A stretch of 64,000 nt of DNA from Dyadobacter sp. NIV53. GTDB lineage: Bacteria > Bacteroidota > Bacteroidia > Cytophagales > Spirosomataceae. The DNA is taken from positions 1,984,001 through 2,048,000 of the forward strand of contig NZ_CP081299.1 in assembly GCF_019711195.1 (NCBI RefSeq), given 5' to 3'. Below, piece by piece: positions 16,841-25,514 of this stretch. Position 1 is the stretch's first letter. Each line of letters opens with the position of its first letter. Under the pieces are notes generated by a model that was not told where the DNA came from, made no database searches, and saw only the letters and a program-made list of their open reading frames with translations. A program made the translations under genes and the position numbers.

Positions 16841-17770
16841 ATGAAAGAGAAAGATAACGGCCATCTTCAATTGAAATCTTTATCAGATGTGCACAGGGCA
16901 TTTGGCCTGCCGATGCCCGTGCATCCCCTGATTAGCCTGATCGATGGCGCTACAAGCGAGATCCTCCTGAACAAACTGCATATTTTCCCAAATCCGCATG
17001 TGCTGAAATTTTATAAAATTTCTTATAAAACAGCACACACCACAAAGTTACGCTACGGCCAGTCTGAATATGATTTTGGGGAAGGTGGTCTGTTGTTTGC
17101 AGCGCCAAACCAGGTCATTGGGAGCGTTGATGGTTACAATATCAACGATAAATCTCCATATACTTTGCTCATCCATCCGGACTTTTTTCTAACCTATCCC
17201 CTGGCCAGGAAGATTAAAACCTATGGTTTTTTTTCCTATTCCGCCAATGAAGCGCTTCATTTATCTGATCGGGAGAAGAAAACGATCATGTCGATTTTCG
17301 GCATCATTGAGGAAGAATTGGATAGCCGGATTGATGAGTTTAGCCAGGACGTTGTTATTGCGCAGATTGAGCTGCTGCTCACTTATGCAAACCGTTTTTA
17401 TAAGCGCCAGTTCATTACAAGAAAGGCAGTAAGTAACGACATTTATCAAAAGATGGAGCAAATTCTGGACGATTATTTTGCTGAGAAGTCACTGGACCAG
17501 GGAATACCAACAGTTCTTTATCTATCTAACATGCTTAACCTGTCACCTAGTTACCTTAGTGACCTCTTACGTTCACTTACCGGCCAAAATGCCCAGCAAC
17601 ATATCCATAACAAGCTCATAGAAATGGCAAAGGAAAAACTTTCCACTACCAGTTTATCGATCAGTGAAATTGCATACGAATTAGGTTTTGGGCATCCGCA
17701 GTCATTCAGTACTTTATTCAAAACGAAAACGCGTTTAACGCCATTAGCATTCAGAAAGTCCTTTAATTAA
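16841..17770 (+). CDS. AraC-family transcriptional regulator
   Basis: 309 aa. The sensing half contains FYKISYKTAHTTKLRYGQSE and FGEGGLLFAAPNQVIGS; the C-terminal AraC domain has LNLSPSYLSDLLRSLTGQNA and LSISEIAYELGFGHPQSFST. It is more distant from the other two AraC proteins of the region, which resemble each other. A TAAATTTG element (16829-16836), fitting the Bacteroidota -7 consensus, sits directly before the ATG and would give a near-leaderless transcript. It probably regulates the upstream SDR. Confidence 0.92.
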   Translation: MKEKDNGHLQLKSLSDVHRAFGLPMPVHPLISLIDGATSEILLNKLHIFPNPHVLKFYKISYKTAHTTKLRYGQSEYDFGEGGLLFAAPNQVIGSVDGYNINDKSPYTLLIHPDFFLTYPLARKIKTYGFFSYSANEALHLSDREKKTIMSIFGIIEEELDSRIDEFSQDVVIAQIELLLTYANRFYKRQFITRKAVSNDIYQKMEQILDDYFAEKSLDQGIPTVLYLSNMLNLSPSYLSDLLRSLTGQNAQQHIHNKLIEMAKEKLSTTSLSISEIAYELGFGHPQSFSTLFKTKTRLTPLAFRKSFN

Positions 17771-17832
17771 TAGTCTTCCTTGATATTGACACGAAAATTT
17801 TTTATTGTACTCTTCAAATACATATGCATCAA

Positions 17833-17858
17833 TACAAAACAGGCATTGCATATTTGTA
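17833..17858. promoter_or_regulatory. Inverted repeat TACAAA-N14-TTTGTA
   Basis: Third occurrence of the TACAAA/TTTGTA half-site pair, in the 285-bp spacer ahead of the SDR/AraC pair starting at 18056. The pairing with the other two sites is what makes it notable. Confidence 0.35.
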
Positions 17859-18025
17859 AAGAAAATGCGCCGATTAACGAGTTACCTTTATCCTAAACGA
17901 AGGCCATAAAAACAATATCAGACAGAAAAGCCGCAAAACCAGGCCAATCCGTGCTATCCGAACTCCTGGACGTTTCAAGACAACCCTTTGGACGTCTCAC
18001 GAAACCTGCGCGGACACGCAATGAC

Positions 18026-18033
18026 TAACTTTG
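18026..18033 (+). promoter_or_regulatory. Promoter -7 element TAACTTTG
   Basis: Exact match to the Bacteroidota -7 consensus TAnnTTTG, 22 bp before the SDR start at 18056. No clear -33 TTTG was found at the usual distance. Confidence 0.4.
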
Positions 18034-18055
18034 CTTAATAAAAATTACAATAATT

Positions 18056-18868
18056 ATGGCAAAGACAGTTTTGGTTACAGGGGCTTCGGCAGGAATTGGA
18101 AGAGCAACGGCGATTTTATTAGCACAAAGCGGCTACAATGTTTACGGTGCGGCACGCCGGACAGAAAAAATGGAGGACCTGGAAAATTACGGCATTAAAC
18201 CTATCGCATTAGACGTTACAAAAGATGAAAGTGTTATGGCTTGTGTTGACCGGATTTTCAAGGAAGCTGGTGGCATTGACGTATTGGTAAACAATGCAGG
18301 TTTCGGTTCGTACGGTGCGATCGAAGATGTAGCCATGCAGGATGCAAAATATCAGTTGGAAGTAAACGTATTTGGTGCCATGCATTTAACGCAATTAGTG
18401 CTGCCTAAAATGCGACAAAATAACTATGGCAAAGTCGTAAATATTTCTTCGGTTGGCGGTAAAATCGCGTTTCCGTTTGGCGGTTGGTATCACGCAAGTA
18501 AATTTGCGATTGAAGCATTGAGCGATGCCATGCGATCAGAAGTTAAACAGTTCGGTATTGACGTCATAGTGATTGAACCGGGCGGCACAAAATCAGAATG
18601 GGGAGACATTGCTGTTGAAAGCTTAATGCGCGTTTCGGGTCAAACAGCATACAGAGAATTGGTGGCAGCTGTTCAAAAATCATTTACACAAATGGCAGGT
18701 AATGTTCCCGGGCCGATTGTGATTGCGAAATTGATTAAAGAAAGTATTGAAGCAAAAAAACCGAAAACCAGGTATGTTGGCGGTTATATGGCCAAACCGA
18801 TGTTGTTCTTACGAAAAATTTTGTCTGATAAAATGTTGGAGAGAATAATCATGAGCCAGGTAAAATAA
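18056..18868 (+). CDS. Classical short-chain dehydrogenase/reductase
   Basis: 270 aa. TGASAGIGRAT (residues 7-17), VLVNNAGFGSYG near residue 76, VNISSVGGK near 133 and the catalytic YHASK near 148. This resembles the oxidoreductases of the ketoreductase/17-beta-HSD-like group. The next gene, an AraC regulator, starts 6 bp after its stop, so the two are co-transcribed. AT content appears higher than in the neighbouring SDRs, which may point to separate acquisition. Substrate unknown. Confidence 0.93.
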   Translation: MAKTVLVTGASAGIGRATAILLAQSGYNVYGAARRTEKMEDLENYGIKPIALDVTKDESVMACVDRIFKEAGGIDVLVNNAGFGSYGAIEDVAMQDAKYQLEVNVFGAMHLTQLVLPKMRQNNYGKVVNISSVGGKIAFPFGGWYHASKFAIEALSDAMRSEVKQFGIDVIVIEPGGTKSEWGDIAVESLMRVSGQTAYRELVAAVQKSFTQMAGNVPGPIVIAKLIKESIEAKKPKTRYVGGYMAKPMLFLRKILSDKMLERIIMSQVK

Positions 18869-18874
18869 AGTATC

Positions 18875-19705
18875 TTGATCGTTATGCAACCAGAGCAAAT
18901 TAACCCGAACATAATCTTGTATGCTTGTGAAAGCGAAACACATTTCGACCACGATCCTTTTGTATACGAACATTATTTTGGCATAATCACTTCGGGAAGT
19001 GCAGATCATTATACGGACAAAGGTGTTGTAAACTATCCGACAGGTTCCTTGTGTTTGATTAGAAGAAACCAATTGCTCAAAGTAATAAAGAAACCAGACG
19101 GACAAAAGCCATTTGCGACTATCACTGTGTTCTTAGAACAAAAAACATTGGAAAAATACAGTTTGGAACATGACGTAAAACCAAACGGAATTTATACTGG
19201 TGAGCCCATTCTGATATTAGAAAATGACGCTTTTATGAAAGGGTATTTCGAATCGCTCATGCCGTATTTTGACCAACCCGAAAAGCTGACACCAATATTG
19301 ACCCAAGCAAAAACTACCGAAGTGATTGCGTTATTGCTTCGCAATCCTGTGTTGAAGAATTTTCTGTTTGATTTCAGTGAACCAAATAAGATTGATCTGG
19401 AGGCGTATATGTACAGACATTTTTCATACAATGTTCCGTTGGTACAATTTGCAAAACTGACAGGAAGAAGTCTTTCTTCATTCAAACGGGATTTTGTAAA
19501 AATCTTCGATGCAACACCTGAAAAATGGTTACAAAAACAACGATTAGAACAAGCACATTTTTTGATCACACAAAAGGACAAACGCCCATCTGATATTTAT
19601 CTGGAATTAGGTTTTGAAACCTTGTCGCACTTTTCTTACACTTTCAAAAAACAATTTGGACACACACCGACAGAATCACAAAACACTTCAAGGGTGAACA
19701 AGTAA
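18875..19705 (+). CDS. AraC-family transcriptional regulator
   Basis: 276 aa; the ATG at 18884 (MQPEQINPNI) is the alternative start. The cupin-like half (GIITSGSADHYTDKGVVNYP) is followed by the AraC DNA-binding half (LTGRSLSSFKRDFVKIFDAT, then PSDIYLELGFETLSHFSYTF). The latter is nearly the same as in the protein at 13594-14448. It is tightly linked to the preceding SDR, forming one SDR-AraC module. Confidence 0.92.
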   Translation: MIVMQPEQINPNIILYACESETHFDHDPFVYEHYFGIITSGSADHYTDKGVVNYPTGSLCLIRRNQLLKVIKKPDGQKPFATITVFLEQKTLEKYSLEHDVKPNGIYTGEPILILENDAFMKGYFESLMPYFDQPEKLTPILTQAKTTEVIALLLRNPVLKNFLFDFSEPNKIDLEAYMYRHFSYNVPLVQFAKLTGRSLSSFKRDFVKIFDATPEKWLQKQRLEQAHFLITQKDKRPSDIYLELGFETLSHFSYTFKKQFGHTPTESQNTSRVNK

Positions 19706-19740
19706 CCACGTCAAATTTTGTTCAACATAAGGTAAAAATC

Positions 19741-20166
19741 ATGAAAACATCGATCATTAACCATCAAGCGGTTGTATTGACCGAAGATACTATACCGGAG
19801 AATACTCCTTTTATAATGCTTAACCTTCTTCGTTTTAAAACAAAAGCTTATTATGCCAGCGAACAAGACCACGCTCCTTGTTCTGGTCAGGAAGCCTATT
19901 TAAGTCGATATATCCCTGCTTTCAATAAGGCTGCTATTGCTGAGGATGTAGCCGATATCCAAATAAACTTCATTGGATCTGTCGTGGGTCATCTGGTTTC
20001 TCCAACTGACGAGCACTGGGACATCGTTGCCCTGGTAGAATACCCCAGTTTTGCGGCTTTCCGGAAAATAAGCGAAAGCCGCATTTATATGGAAGAAGCG
20101 GAGCATCACCGAGTGGCTGCCTTAGAAGATTGGCGATTAATAGCAACGGTAAAAGCTGCCTTATAA
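19741..20166 (+). CDS. DUF1330-like dimeric alpha-beta-barrel protein
   Basis: 141 aa, starting MKTSIINHQAVVLTEDTIPE. FIMLNLLRFKTKA followed by YLSRYIPAFNKAA and WDIVALVEYPSFAAFRKI is the pattern of the ferredoxin-like DUF1330/EthD-like fold, usually small cytosolic proteins of unknown reaction. It starts 35 bp after the AraC gene on the same strand and may belong to that transcript. Confidence 0.75.
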   Translation: MKTSIINHQAVVLTEDTIPENTPFIMLNLLRFKTKAYYASEQDHAPCSGQEAYLSRYIPAFNKAAIAEDVADIQINFIGSVVGHLVSPTDEHWDIVALVEYPSFAAFRKISESRIYMEEAEHHRVAALEDWRLIATVKAAL

Positions 20167-20234
20167 CCAGATGGGAAAACAGTTCGGATGATCAGTTATA
20201 GTAACTGACCTTATTAAAAAATATGGTACTAAAA

Positions 20235-20585
20235 TCATCGTCTGAATACAAGTTCCAGATTACTTTGTAAATAAAATATCATTTTGATTTCCCTTTTTAT
20301 AATAAAGTATTTCCCAATCCCTGGCTCTGCGTGAATGGCATATTCAGTGATCGCATTAACAACGGTAACGGGATTGATATTCCCAGCCGTGCGGGTGATC
20401 ATTTAGTTTCCTTCCAGGTCCTGTAATTCCTTCAACAATACCTTTGGTGATATTCCGGTGGTTGGTTCTTGCGGGTCTCTAAAGCGCATTTCTCCGAAGT
20501 CGTTAAGTTTTAGCAGAATGCAGAATATCCACTTACCGCAAAACAACTGCATAGCCTCGTTAAGTCCTGGCATACGTTTCCTCAT
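20235..20585 (-). pseudogene. HxlR-family regulator, broken by an in-frame stop
   Basis: Reading from MRKRMPGLNEAMQLFCGKWI, the frame matches the HxlR winged helix (GISPKVLLKELQDLEGN). A TAA at 20400-20402 then replaces the usual residue before MITRTAGNINPVTVVNAITE, which is the normal HxlR wing continuing in the same frame. After that the C-terminus no longer resembles the family and runs to a stop at 20235. It is divergent from the truncated NADP reductase at 20693, its usual kind of partner. Both being broken argues for decay of the locus. Confidence 0.72.
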
Positions 20586-20610
20586 AGGCACCGTTCCCGG
20601 GGTATATCTA

Positions 20611-20647
20611 ACTTTCCCGGTAAAATAGTTACTTTCCTTTTGGTAAC
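20611..20647. promoter_or_regulatory. Tandem ACTTTCC...GGTAA sites, probable HxlR operator
   Basis: Two direct copies, ACTTTCCCGGTAA (20611-20623) and ACTTTCCTTTTGGTAA (20631-20646). The second forms GTTAC-N10-GTAAC. They lie between the HxlR start (20585) and the divergent reductase (20693), whose own -7 element TAGTTTTG is at 20676-20683. Confidence 0.5.
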
Positions 20648-20675
20648 GAATAACAAATATATAGTTTCTATAAAA

Positions 20676-20683
20676 TAGTTTTG
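20676..20683 (+). promoter_or_regulatory. Promoter -7 element TAGTTTTG of the truncated reductase
   Basis: Exact TAnnTTTG match, 9 bp before the ATG at 20693. Confidence 0.4.
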
Positions 20684-20692
20684 TTGTAAAAA

Positions 20693-21058
20693 ATGAAACT
20701 AAAAACATTCGGAATTATAGGTGCAGGATTGGTGGGGGAAGCCCTTGCGACACAATTAAATAAAGTGGGTCATAGCGTGAAGGTAGCCAATTCCAGAGGG
20801 CCGCATACCCTGCAAACATTTGAAATGAATACCGGGGCCAAAGCCGTGGATCTAAGTGAGGTGGTCTCAGAAGTGGACGTGCTTATCCTTGCTGTTCCCC
20901 TTAAAAACGTTGCTGGTTTACGCGAGGCGATCTTCGGTCTACCCGCAGAAGCTATAGTGCTGGATGCCTGTAATTATTATGCCTGGAGAGATGGCCAGAT
21001 ATATGTCGATCAAATTTTACCAGCCGCAATTGGCATGTTCCGGATTTTTACAATTTAA
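20693..21058 (+). pseudogene. NADPH-dependent F420-reductase-like protein, truncated
   Basis: 121 aa. It has the Rossmann start FGIIGAGLVGEALATQL, the NADP loop ANSRGPHTL and VLDACNYYAWRDGQI, all typical of the NAD-binding half of this family. The normal protein continues for roughly 80 more residues with a conserved K(A/T)xN-type segment. Here it ends abruptly after ILPAAIGMFRIFTI, and no continuation was found in the next few hundred bases. It is divergent from the broken HxlR gene. Confidence 0.7.
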
Positions 21059-21580
21059 TACAGTCCAATGAAAGTTCAATGTATGCAAAAAGCTTGCAAG
21101 CGATTGCTTTGACGCATTTTAGCAAAGCAACCCGCCTTCATAAATGTACATTTTAACCAACGTGGCTAATGCAGAACTTAAACAAAAACAGCACAAATTT
21201 CTTTCAAAACAGCTTGATTTTTGTAACTTCAGGCATACAAGAAAAAAACTATACCGCGCGGATTTCCATGGTTTAAGCAAGAGTTAGCATATAATTTTTG
21301 TCATATAAATATGTTAGAGGCGAACCCCAGGCTGCTGCCCACCCTTGTCAAACACCTACCTCAAAATTGTACTTTATTACACAAATTCAAATAATCTCAA
21401 AGATATGAGCGGCGACCCGCGTCGCCCATTACACCTCGCCGCCAGGAAGAACCTGCGGAGAGAAAAATCTGTCACGATCTCGCGGAACCACTATTTCTAT
21501 TGGACCATATTTACTTTTAACTTGCTTACGAACTTAAGCATACCTGCTATTTGTAAAATGACTGCTGTTGGAAGCATGCT
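21059..21580. other. Gene-free stretch after the truncated reductase
   Basis: No supported gene. It holds a small GC-rich hairpin, GGCGAC-CCGC-GTCGCC (21411-21426). A 99-codon plus-strand frame at 21345 is probably chance. The area looks like degraded sequence between two pseudogenes. Confidence 0.45.
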
Positions 21581-21808
21581 TCATAGCCTAAGTGCTGATT
21601 CAAAATTCTCGAAGAAAATGAACTGCTGTGTTGATGCACCATAGCAAAGCAGAGAAACTGGCTGAAAGGAAAAATCCTTAGCAGTTGCAAATGTCCTTTC
21701 CTGAGAAAAATCATTTTGTGTAAAACAAATTTCACCCGCTACGTTTGCGAGGATAAAAATCCTGACAAATTGATCTAAAACAGTCCTTGAGAACGATAAA
21801 AGTGACAT
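21581..21808 (-). pseudogene. Vestige of a second copy of the neighbouring secreted mosaic protein (N-terminus)
   Basis: The 75-codon frame contains FQPVSLLCYGASTQQFIFFE followed by NFESALRL. The large protein just upstream has FQPVPPLCYGASAERAIFFE followed by NFESGLGAW at its mature N-terminus. The preceding ICFTQNDFS also lines up with ACFAQNGSA. Similarity stops after this block. It is most likely the leftover of a tandem duplication or a deleted paralogue on the same strand, 100 bp downstream of the intact gene. Confidence 0.7.
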
Positions 21809-21864
21809 TTTGCATAGGTCAGCTGCCTATGATAAATATTCCGATATGGGAAATTTGCAAGGAT

Positions 21865-21912
21865 AAAATTATCCGGCATTGCAACAGGTATTATAGCCGC
21901 TGCAATGCCGGA
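21865..21912 (-). terminator. Terminator after the secreted mosaic protein
   Basis: 12-bp stem TCCGGCATTGCA (21872-21883) / TGCAATGCCGGA (21901-21912), followed on the minus strand by TAATTTTATCC. It begins 4 bp after the gene's stop. Confidence 0.75.
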
Positions 21913-21916
21913 CAAC

Positions 21917-24900
21917 TCACTCGGTAATCAGCAGTTTTACAGCTTCGTCCTGCACAGCAGAATGGATATTGAGTATATATATGCCTGGTGGAAGATGAAG
22001 CGGAGAAAGATCTGCTCGAAGTATATTTTCTTCACCAACAGCATTGACAGGATAGGAATTGCCAGACAGGCCAGTTAGACAAAGGTTTACCTTACCGCGG
22101 TGGAGCACCGAAACTTCTACTGTCAGCTGTTTTGAGGCCGGGTTAGGATACACCAGCGTAGATACCGGCCCATCATCTGCCACCACTTTATCATCCTGTA
22201 TTCCCGACCGTGCAGCAGGTGCCGCTGTCTGAAGTATGACCAGCTCAGGCGGATTTGCAGTATTTTCACGGCTGTTAAAGCTCAGCAGACTGTTCTGACT
22301 GGTGGCGTTGGTCAATAAAAAACTAACCGTTCCGTCACCTGTCAAATGCGACTGTACAAAGGAAGTCACATCAATTTCATAATATCTGGCCGTATTGTTC
22401 ACATTGACCGAGCCCAGTGCCGATCCGGAACCGGCCGGTGCATTGGCCCAACTAATGCCTGTTTCTGTCCAATCACTATTGTCTACGCCATATGCCGATA
22501 CACTGACGCCCGTGCTGTTCTGGATGTTTGAGCCGTATAAGCGCAGTCTGGCAGAGCCGACCTGGGTAATACCGGCCAGTGGGAATTTCAGGTACGTTTT
22601 GCGCTGATAGGACGGCAGGCTGCCTGCCTTGACTTCCAGCGTGCCTGCGGTTCCGTAGTTAACAGATTCATTGGGAATATTACGCACCATTGCGTCGGCC
22701 ACAGGTTCCAGTTTCGCTTCCGTGGCAACCACTTCTATGGCGGCAATGATCGGGTTGTCGGCAGCTCCGGAAAGAAAGTCGATATCGAGCATGCCGTCCG
22801 TAACAGTGATAGTAAAAGTTTCAGTTCCGGCCCGCAACGCACCACCTGTTTTGCTATAAATATCGTAATCTGTCAGCTTCCGGCTGCCCTCAATATTGAC
22901 ATGGAATCTGCGTTTACCGGCACCAGCCGGACCTCCCCTTCCGGCTACGCCCCAGTAGATTTCGGCAAAATGCAGCACCACTTGCATTTTGCCATTTTGC
23001 ACAGGGATCCGGTAGCTGAATGCAGGCCCCCAGAGCTGGTTTCTATACAGCTCATCATCGGTGCTACCGGCAATATCATTGTCAGTTACCGAAGTATGGG
23101 TACTTCCATCATAGTACTGGTCTTTCAAATACAGGTGGTTTTGGGAACCCATAAAATAATCACCCCCGCTGTTAATCCGCAGCGCAACCGGCCTGACTGC
23201 CGGTGCATCCGAGAGGCCAAAGCCTGAAGTCCCCGAAAAACCGCCCCCAAAAACAGCACTGAATCCGTAGCTGGAGTTTAGCGCCCAACTGATCACGGCT
23301 TCGGCCACAGAAGTGGAAGGCAGGTTACCTGTACCAATGCCACCCTGGCTACGGCCCATCGATTTGATATTGGTTCCGTTAAAAACAGGCAGTTCAGTCC
23401 CTTTGTAATACAGCGTCATTTCATACTGACCCTCAGCAGCGTCATTGGCAGGCGTTACTTTAAAAGTTTTTTTTGTAATATGATAAGGATTGAACCAATC
23501 TGTTTCGTTTGCCCCTGCCCGGTCGATGGACACTGCCGTACAGCCGTAGTCATGGCTGGACAGGTTTTTGATCTTTGCTATCAGCTTTTCACTGGCCGGG
23601 TCATAGAAATAAGCTGTTGCATTCGGACCCAGATACTGTGTGTCGGTAGTGATGGCAGATGCCGCCTCACTGATAATAGTGCCCGTGACCAGTATATTAT
23701 CAATCGACCATCCACCGAAAAACGCCCACCCGTCGGAATAGAAAGCTTTGAGCCGGAACCTGAGCTTCATGTTCCGGCTGGCATATCTGGCAGGGATCGA
23801 GACCTGCCTGCGGAATGATTTGTACCGTGGAGCTCCGGGAACTGTTGACCCGCTTACGGTATGTATTGTTTGCCACCGTGACCCGTCCCACACATCTATA
23901 TGTCCCCCATTATCCATAATCCCGTCTAAATTCTCATTATAGGCCAGGGTGATTGCAGACATACCGAAAGAGTCAAACACAGGACCTTCAACTGTTTTTT
24001 CCAGCGTATCACTTGTTTTTTCCTGCGGATTCTTCACTATAAACTCTACCTGATCCCCGAAAATACATAAAAAGGGAGTATTATCGCCCATATCATAATA
24101 CCACTGGCTGCCATTGAGTCTCCAACGATATACAGAATCTTCATTGGCAGACCCGCTCCATCCAGGCGGAAGTTGCGGGCCACTTCGCGGGCCGGAATAT
24201 GCCAGCCTGTACTGGTTGAAACCTTCGGAGAACAGCACGGTATTTCTGATTCCGGGTATAAAATCATCGTCCGCAATGAGCACGGTATGCTGCTGGTTGT
24301 AATTCTCCCGGAAGGCATCACCGCCGGCAGGGCTGCTCAAAGTATAACCCAGTATGATCGTTTCATTACCTTCTGCATGTGGATCATTGTTGATGCGCAC
24401 CTTGATGTCCTGGGAAAGTTTGCCTGCCTGCAGCGTAAAGCTGGCCGGGGTAATGCTGTAATCAGCCGCACTGCCGCGTTTGGCCATCCCGGCTGTCGTC
24501 ATCGTGACGGTCACCGGCTGGGAAGGGGCAGCATTGATCCTGACTGTAACATTTTTTTCTGCATATCTGATGCATCCGTCCGGCGCAGGCCTGGCAATGT
24601 TCGCTTCTCCTTCGCTGACAATTGTCGAATCCAAAGCAAATTGCACCGTCGGCGCTACCGAACAGGTATATACGCGTACATCGTCCACATACCAGCCCTG
24701 AAGGGCACTGCCACAGCCCTCTTCAGTACCTATCTCCCAGCGCAGCCGGATCGCCTGGCCGGCTTGCAGCCCCAGAGCTGTCAGGTCAACGCGGCTCTGG
24801 CCCCAGCCGCTGCCTGTGCTTTTTACGTCAGGGTTGGTAAAAGCAGGCTCGGTAAATAAAGAGTTATAGCTAAACTCAGTCATCATATTCATGATATAGC

Positions 24901-25462
24901 CGTTGTTGATGAAGGCTGATGCAGGCAGCAGCTTCCAGTCCCCATTATTAATCTGGTATTTCAGATTGCCGCCATCAATATTGCTTTCCAGATCAAAAAA
25001 ATGCTCAAAGGACAGCGTGAACGGACCGATTGAATTGCCGGGTATGGTTATTGCAGGACTGGTAAGTCTCATTAAACCTGGTCCATAGGAATCACCACAG
25101 TCTTCGCTTGCAAAATCCACTGCAAATGCAGCCTTACCTGTTCTTCCGGCAGGGATTGTATCGGTAACGACCCAGTCACGGGGCAGCCAGGCAGGCTCGT
25201 CCGGATACCCAACATTTGAAACAGTCCATGCGCCCAGGCCCGATTCGAAATTCTCAAAGAAGATAGCACGTTCGGCGGATGCACCGTAACAGAGCGGAGG
25301 GACTGGTTGAAAAACCGGGTTGGCAGCGGTCCTGGCCGTTTTTACAGCAGAGCCATTCTGTGCAAAGCAGGCCCCGTATGCCAGAAAAAAGAAAGTTAAT
25401 GTTCTGAATGCGCCTTTCAAAAAATCGACCGGAAAGGTTACGGAAAAAGTAATATTTTTCAT
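21917..25462 (-). CDS. Large secreted mosaic protein with malectin, DNRLRE/CBM96 and T9SS sorting domains
   Basis: 1181 aa from the chosen ATG (MKNITFSVTFPVDFLKGAFR), which gives a proper signal peptide ending ACFA; an upstream ATG at 25663 only adds an unlikely 67-aa leader. Regions in order: a MAM/lectin-like block (ENFESGLGAW, VDDVRVYTC); a Calx-beta-like repeat (VTVTMTTAGMAKRGSAADYS); a second jelly-roll (FSEGFNQYRLAY to FGGWSIDNILVTG); a malectin-like domain (RINSGGDYFMG to IIAAIEVVA); a DNRLRE/CBM96-type domain (ADAMVRNIPNESVNYG to PPELVIL); and a type IX secretion signal (VYPNPASKQLTVEV to ILNIHS). Probably a cell-surface or released carbohydrate-binding protein; no catalytic domain was recognised. 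Confidence 0.88.
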   Translation of the reverse strand: MKNITFSVTFPVDFLKGAFRTLTFFFLAYGACFAQNGSAVKTARTAANPVFQPVPPLCYGASAERAIFFENFESGLGAWTVSNVGYPDEPAWLPRDWVVTDTIPAGRTGKAAFAVDFASEDCGDSYGPGLMRLTSPAITIPGNSIGPFTLSFEHFFDLESNIDGGNLKYQINNGDWKLLPASAFINNGYIMNMMTEFSYNSLFTEPAFTNPDVKSTGSGWGQSRVDLTALGLQAGQAIRLRWEIGTEEGCGSALQGWYVDDVRVYTCSVAPTVQFALDSTIVSEGEANIARPAPDGCIRYAEKNVTVRINAAPSQPVTVTMTTAGMAKRGSAADYSITPASFTLQAGKLSQDIKVRINNDPHAEGNETIILGYTLSSPAGGDAFRENYNQQHTVLIADDDFIPGIRNTVLFSEGFNQYRLAYSGPRSGPQLPPGWSGSANEDSVYRWRLNGSQWYYDMGDNTPFLCIFGDQVEFIVKNPQEKTSDTLEKTVEGPVFDSFGMSAITLAYNENLDGIMDNGGHIDVWDGSRWQTIHTVSGSTVPGAPRYKSFRRQVSIPARYASRNMKLRFRLKAFYSDGWAFFGGWSIDNILVTGTIISEAASAITTDTQYLGPNATAYFYDPASEKLIAKIKNLSSHDYGCTAVSIDRAGANETDWFNPYHITKKTFKVTPANDAAEGQYEMTLYYKGTELPVFNGTNIKSMGRSQGGIGTGNLPSTSVAEAVISWALNSSYGFSAVFGGGFSGTSGFGLSDAPAVRPVALRINSGGDYFMGSQNHLYLKDQYYDGSTHTSVTDNDIAGSTDDELYRNQLWGPAFSYRIPVQNGKMQVVLHFAEIYWGVAGRGGPAGAGKRRFHVNIEGSRKLTDYDIYSKTGGALRAGTETFTITVTDGMLDIDFLSGAADNPIIAAIEVVATEAKLEPVADAMVRNIPNESVNYGTAGTLEVKAGSLPSYQRKTYLKFPLAGITQVGSARLRLYGSNIQNSTGVSVSAYGVDNSDWTETGISWANAPAGSGSALGSVNVNNTARYYEIDVTSFVQSHLTGDGTVSFLLTNATSQNSLLSFNSRENTANPPELVILQTAAPAARSGIQDDKVVADDGPVSTLVYPNPASKQLTVEVSVLHRGKVNLCLTGLSGNSYPVNAVGEENILRADLSPLHLPPGIYILNIHSAVQDEAVKLLITE

Positions 25463-25514
25463 CGTTGAGCGGTTAAAGTGAAACACAAATTCGGAGAAAA
25501 GCAATAACAAAATC

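Noticed and set aside
21345..21644. 99-codon plus-strand frame
   Set aside because: It overlaps the minus-strand vestige, which has clear protein similarity; the frame itself has no features.
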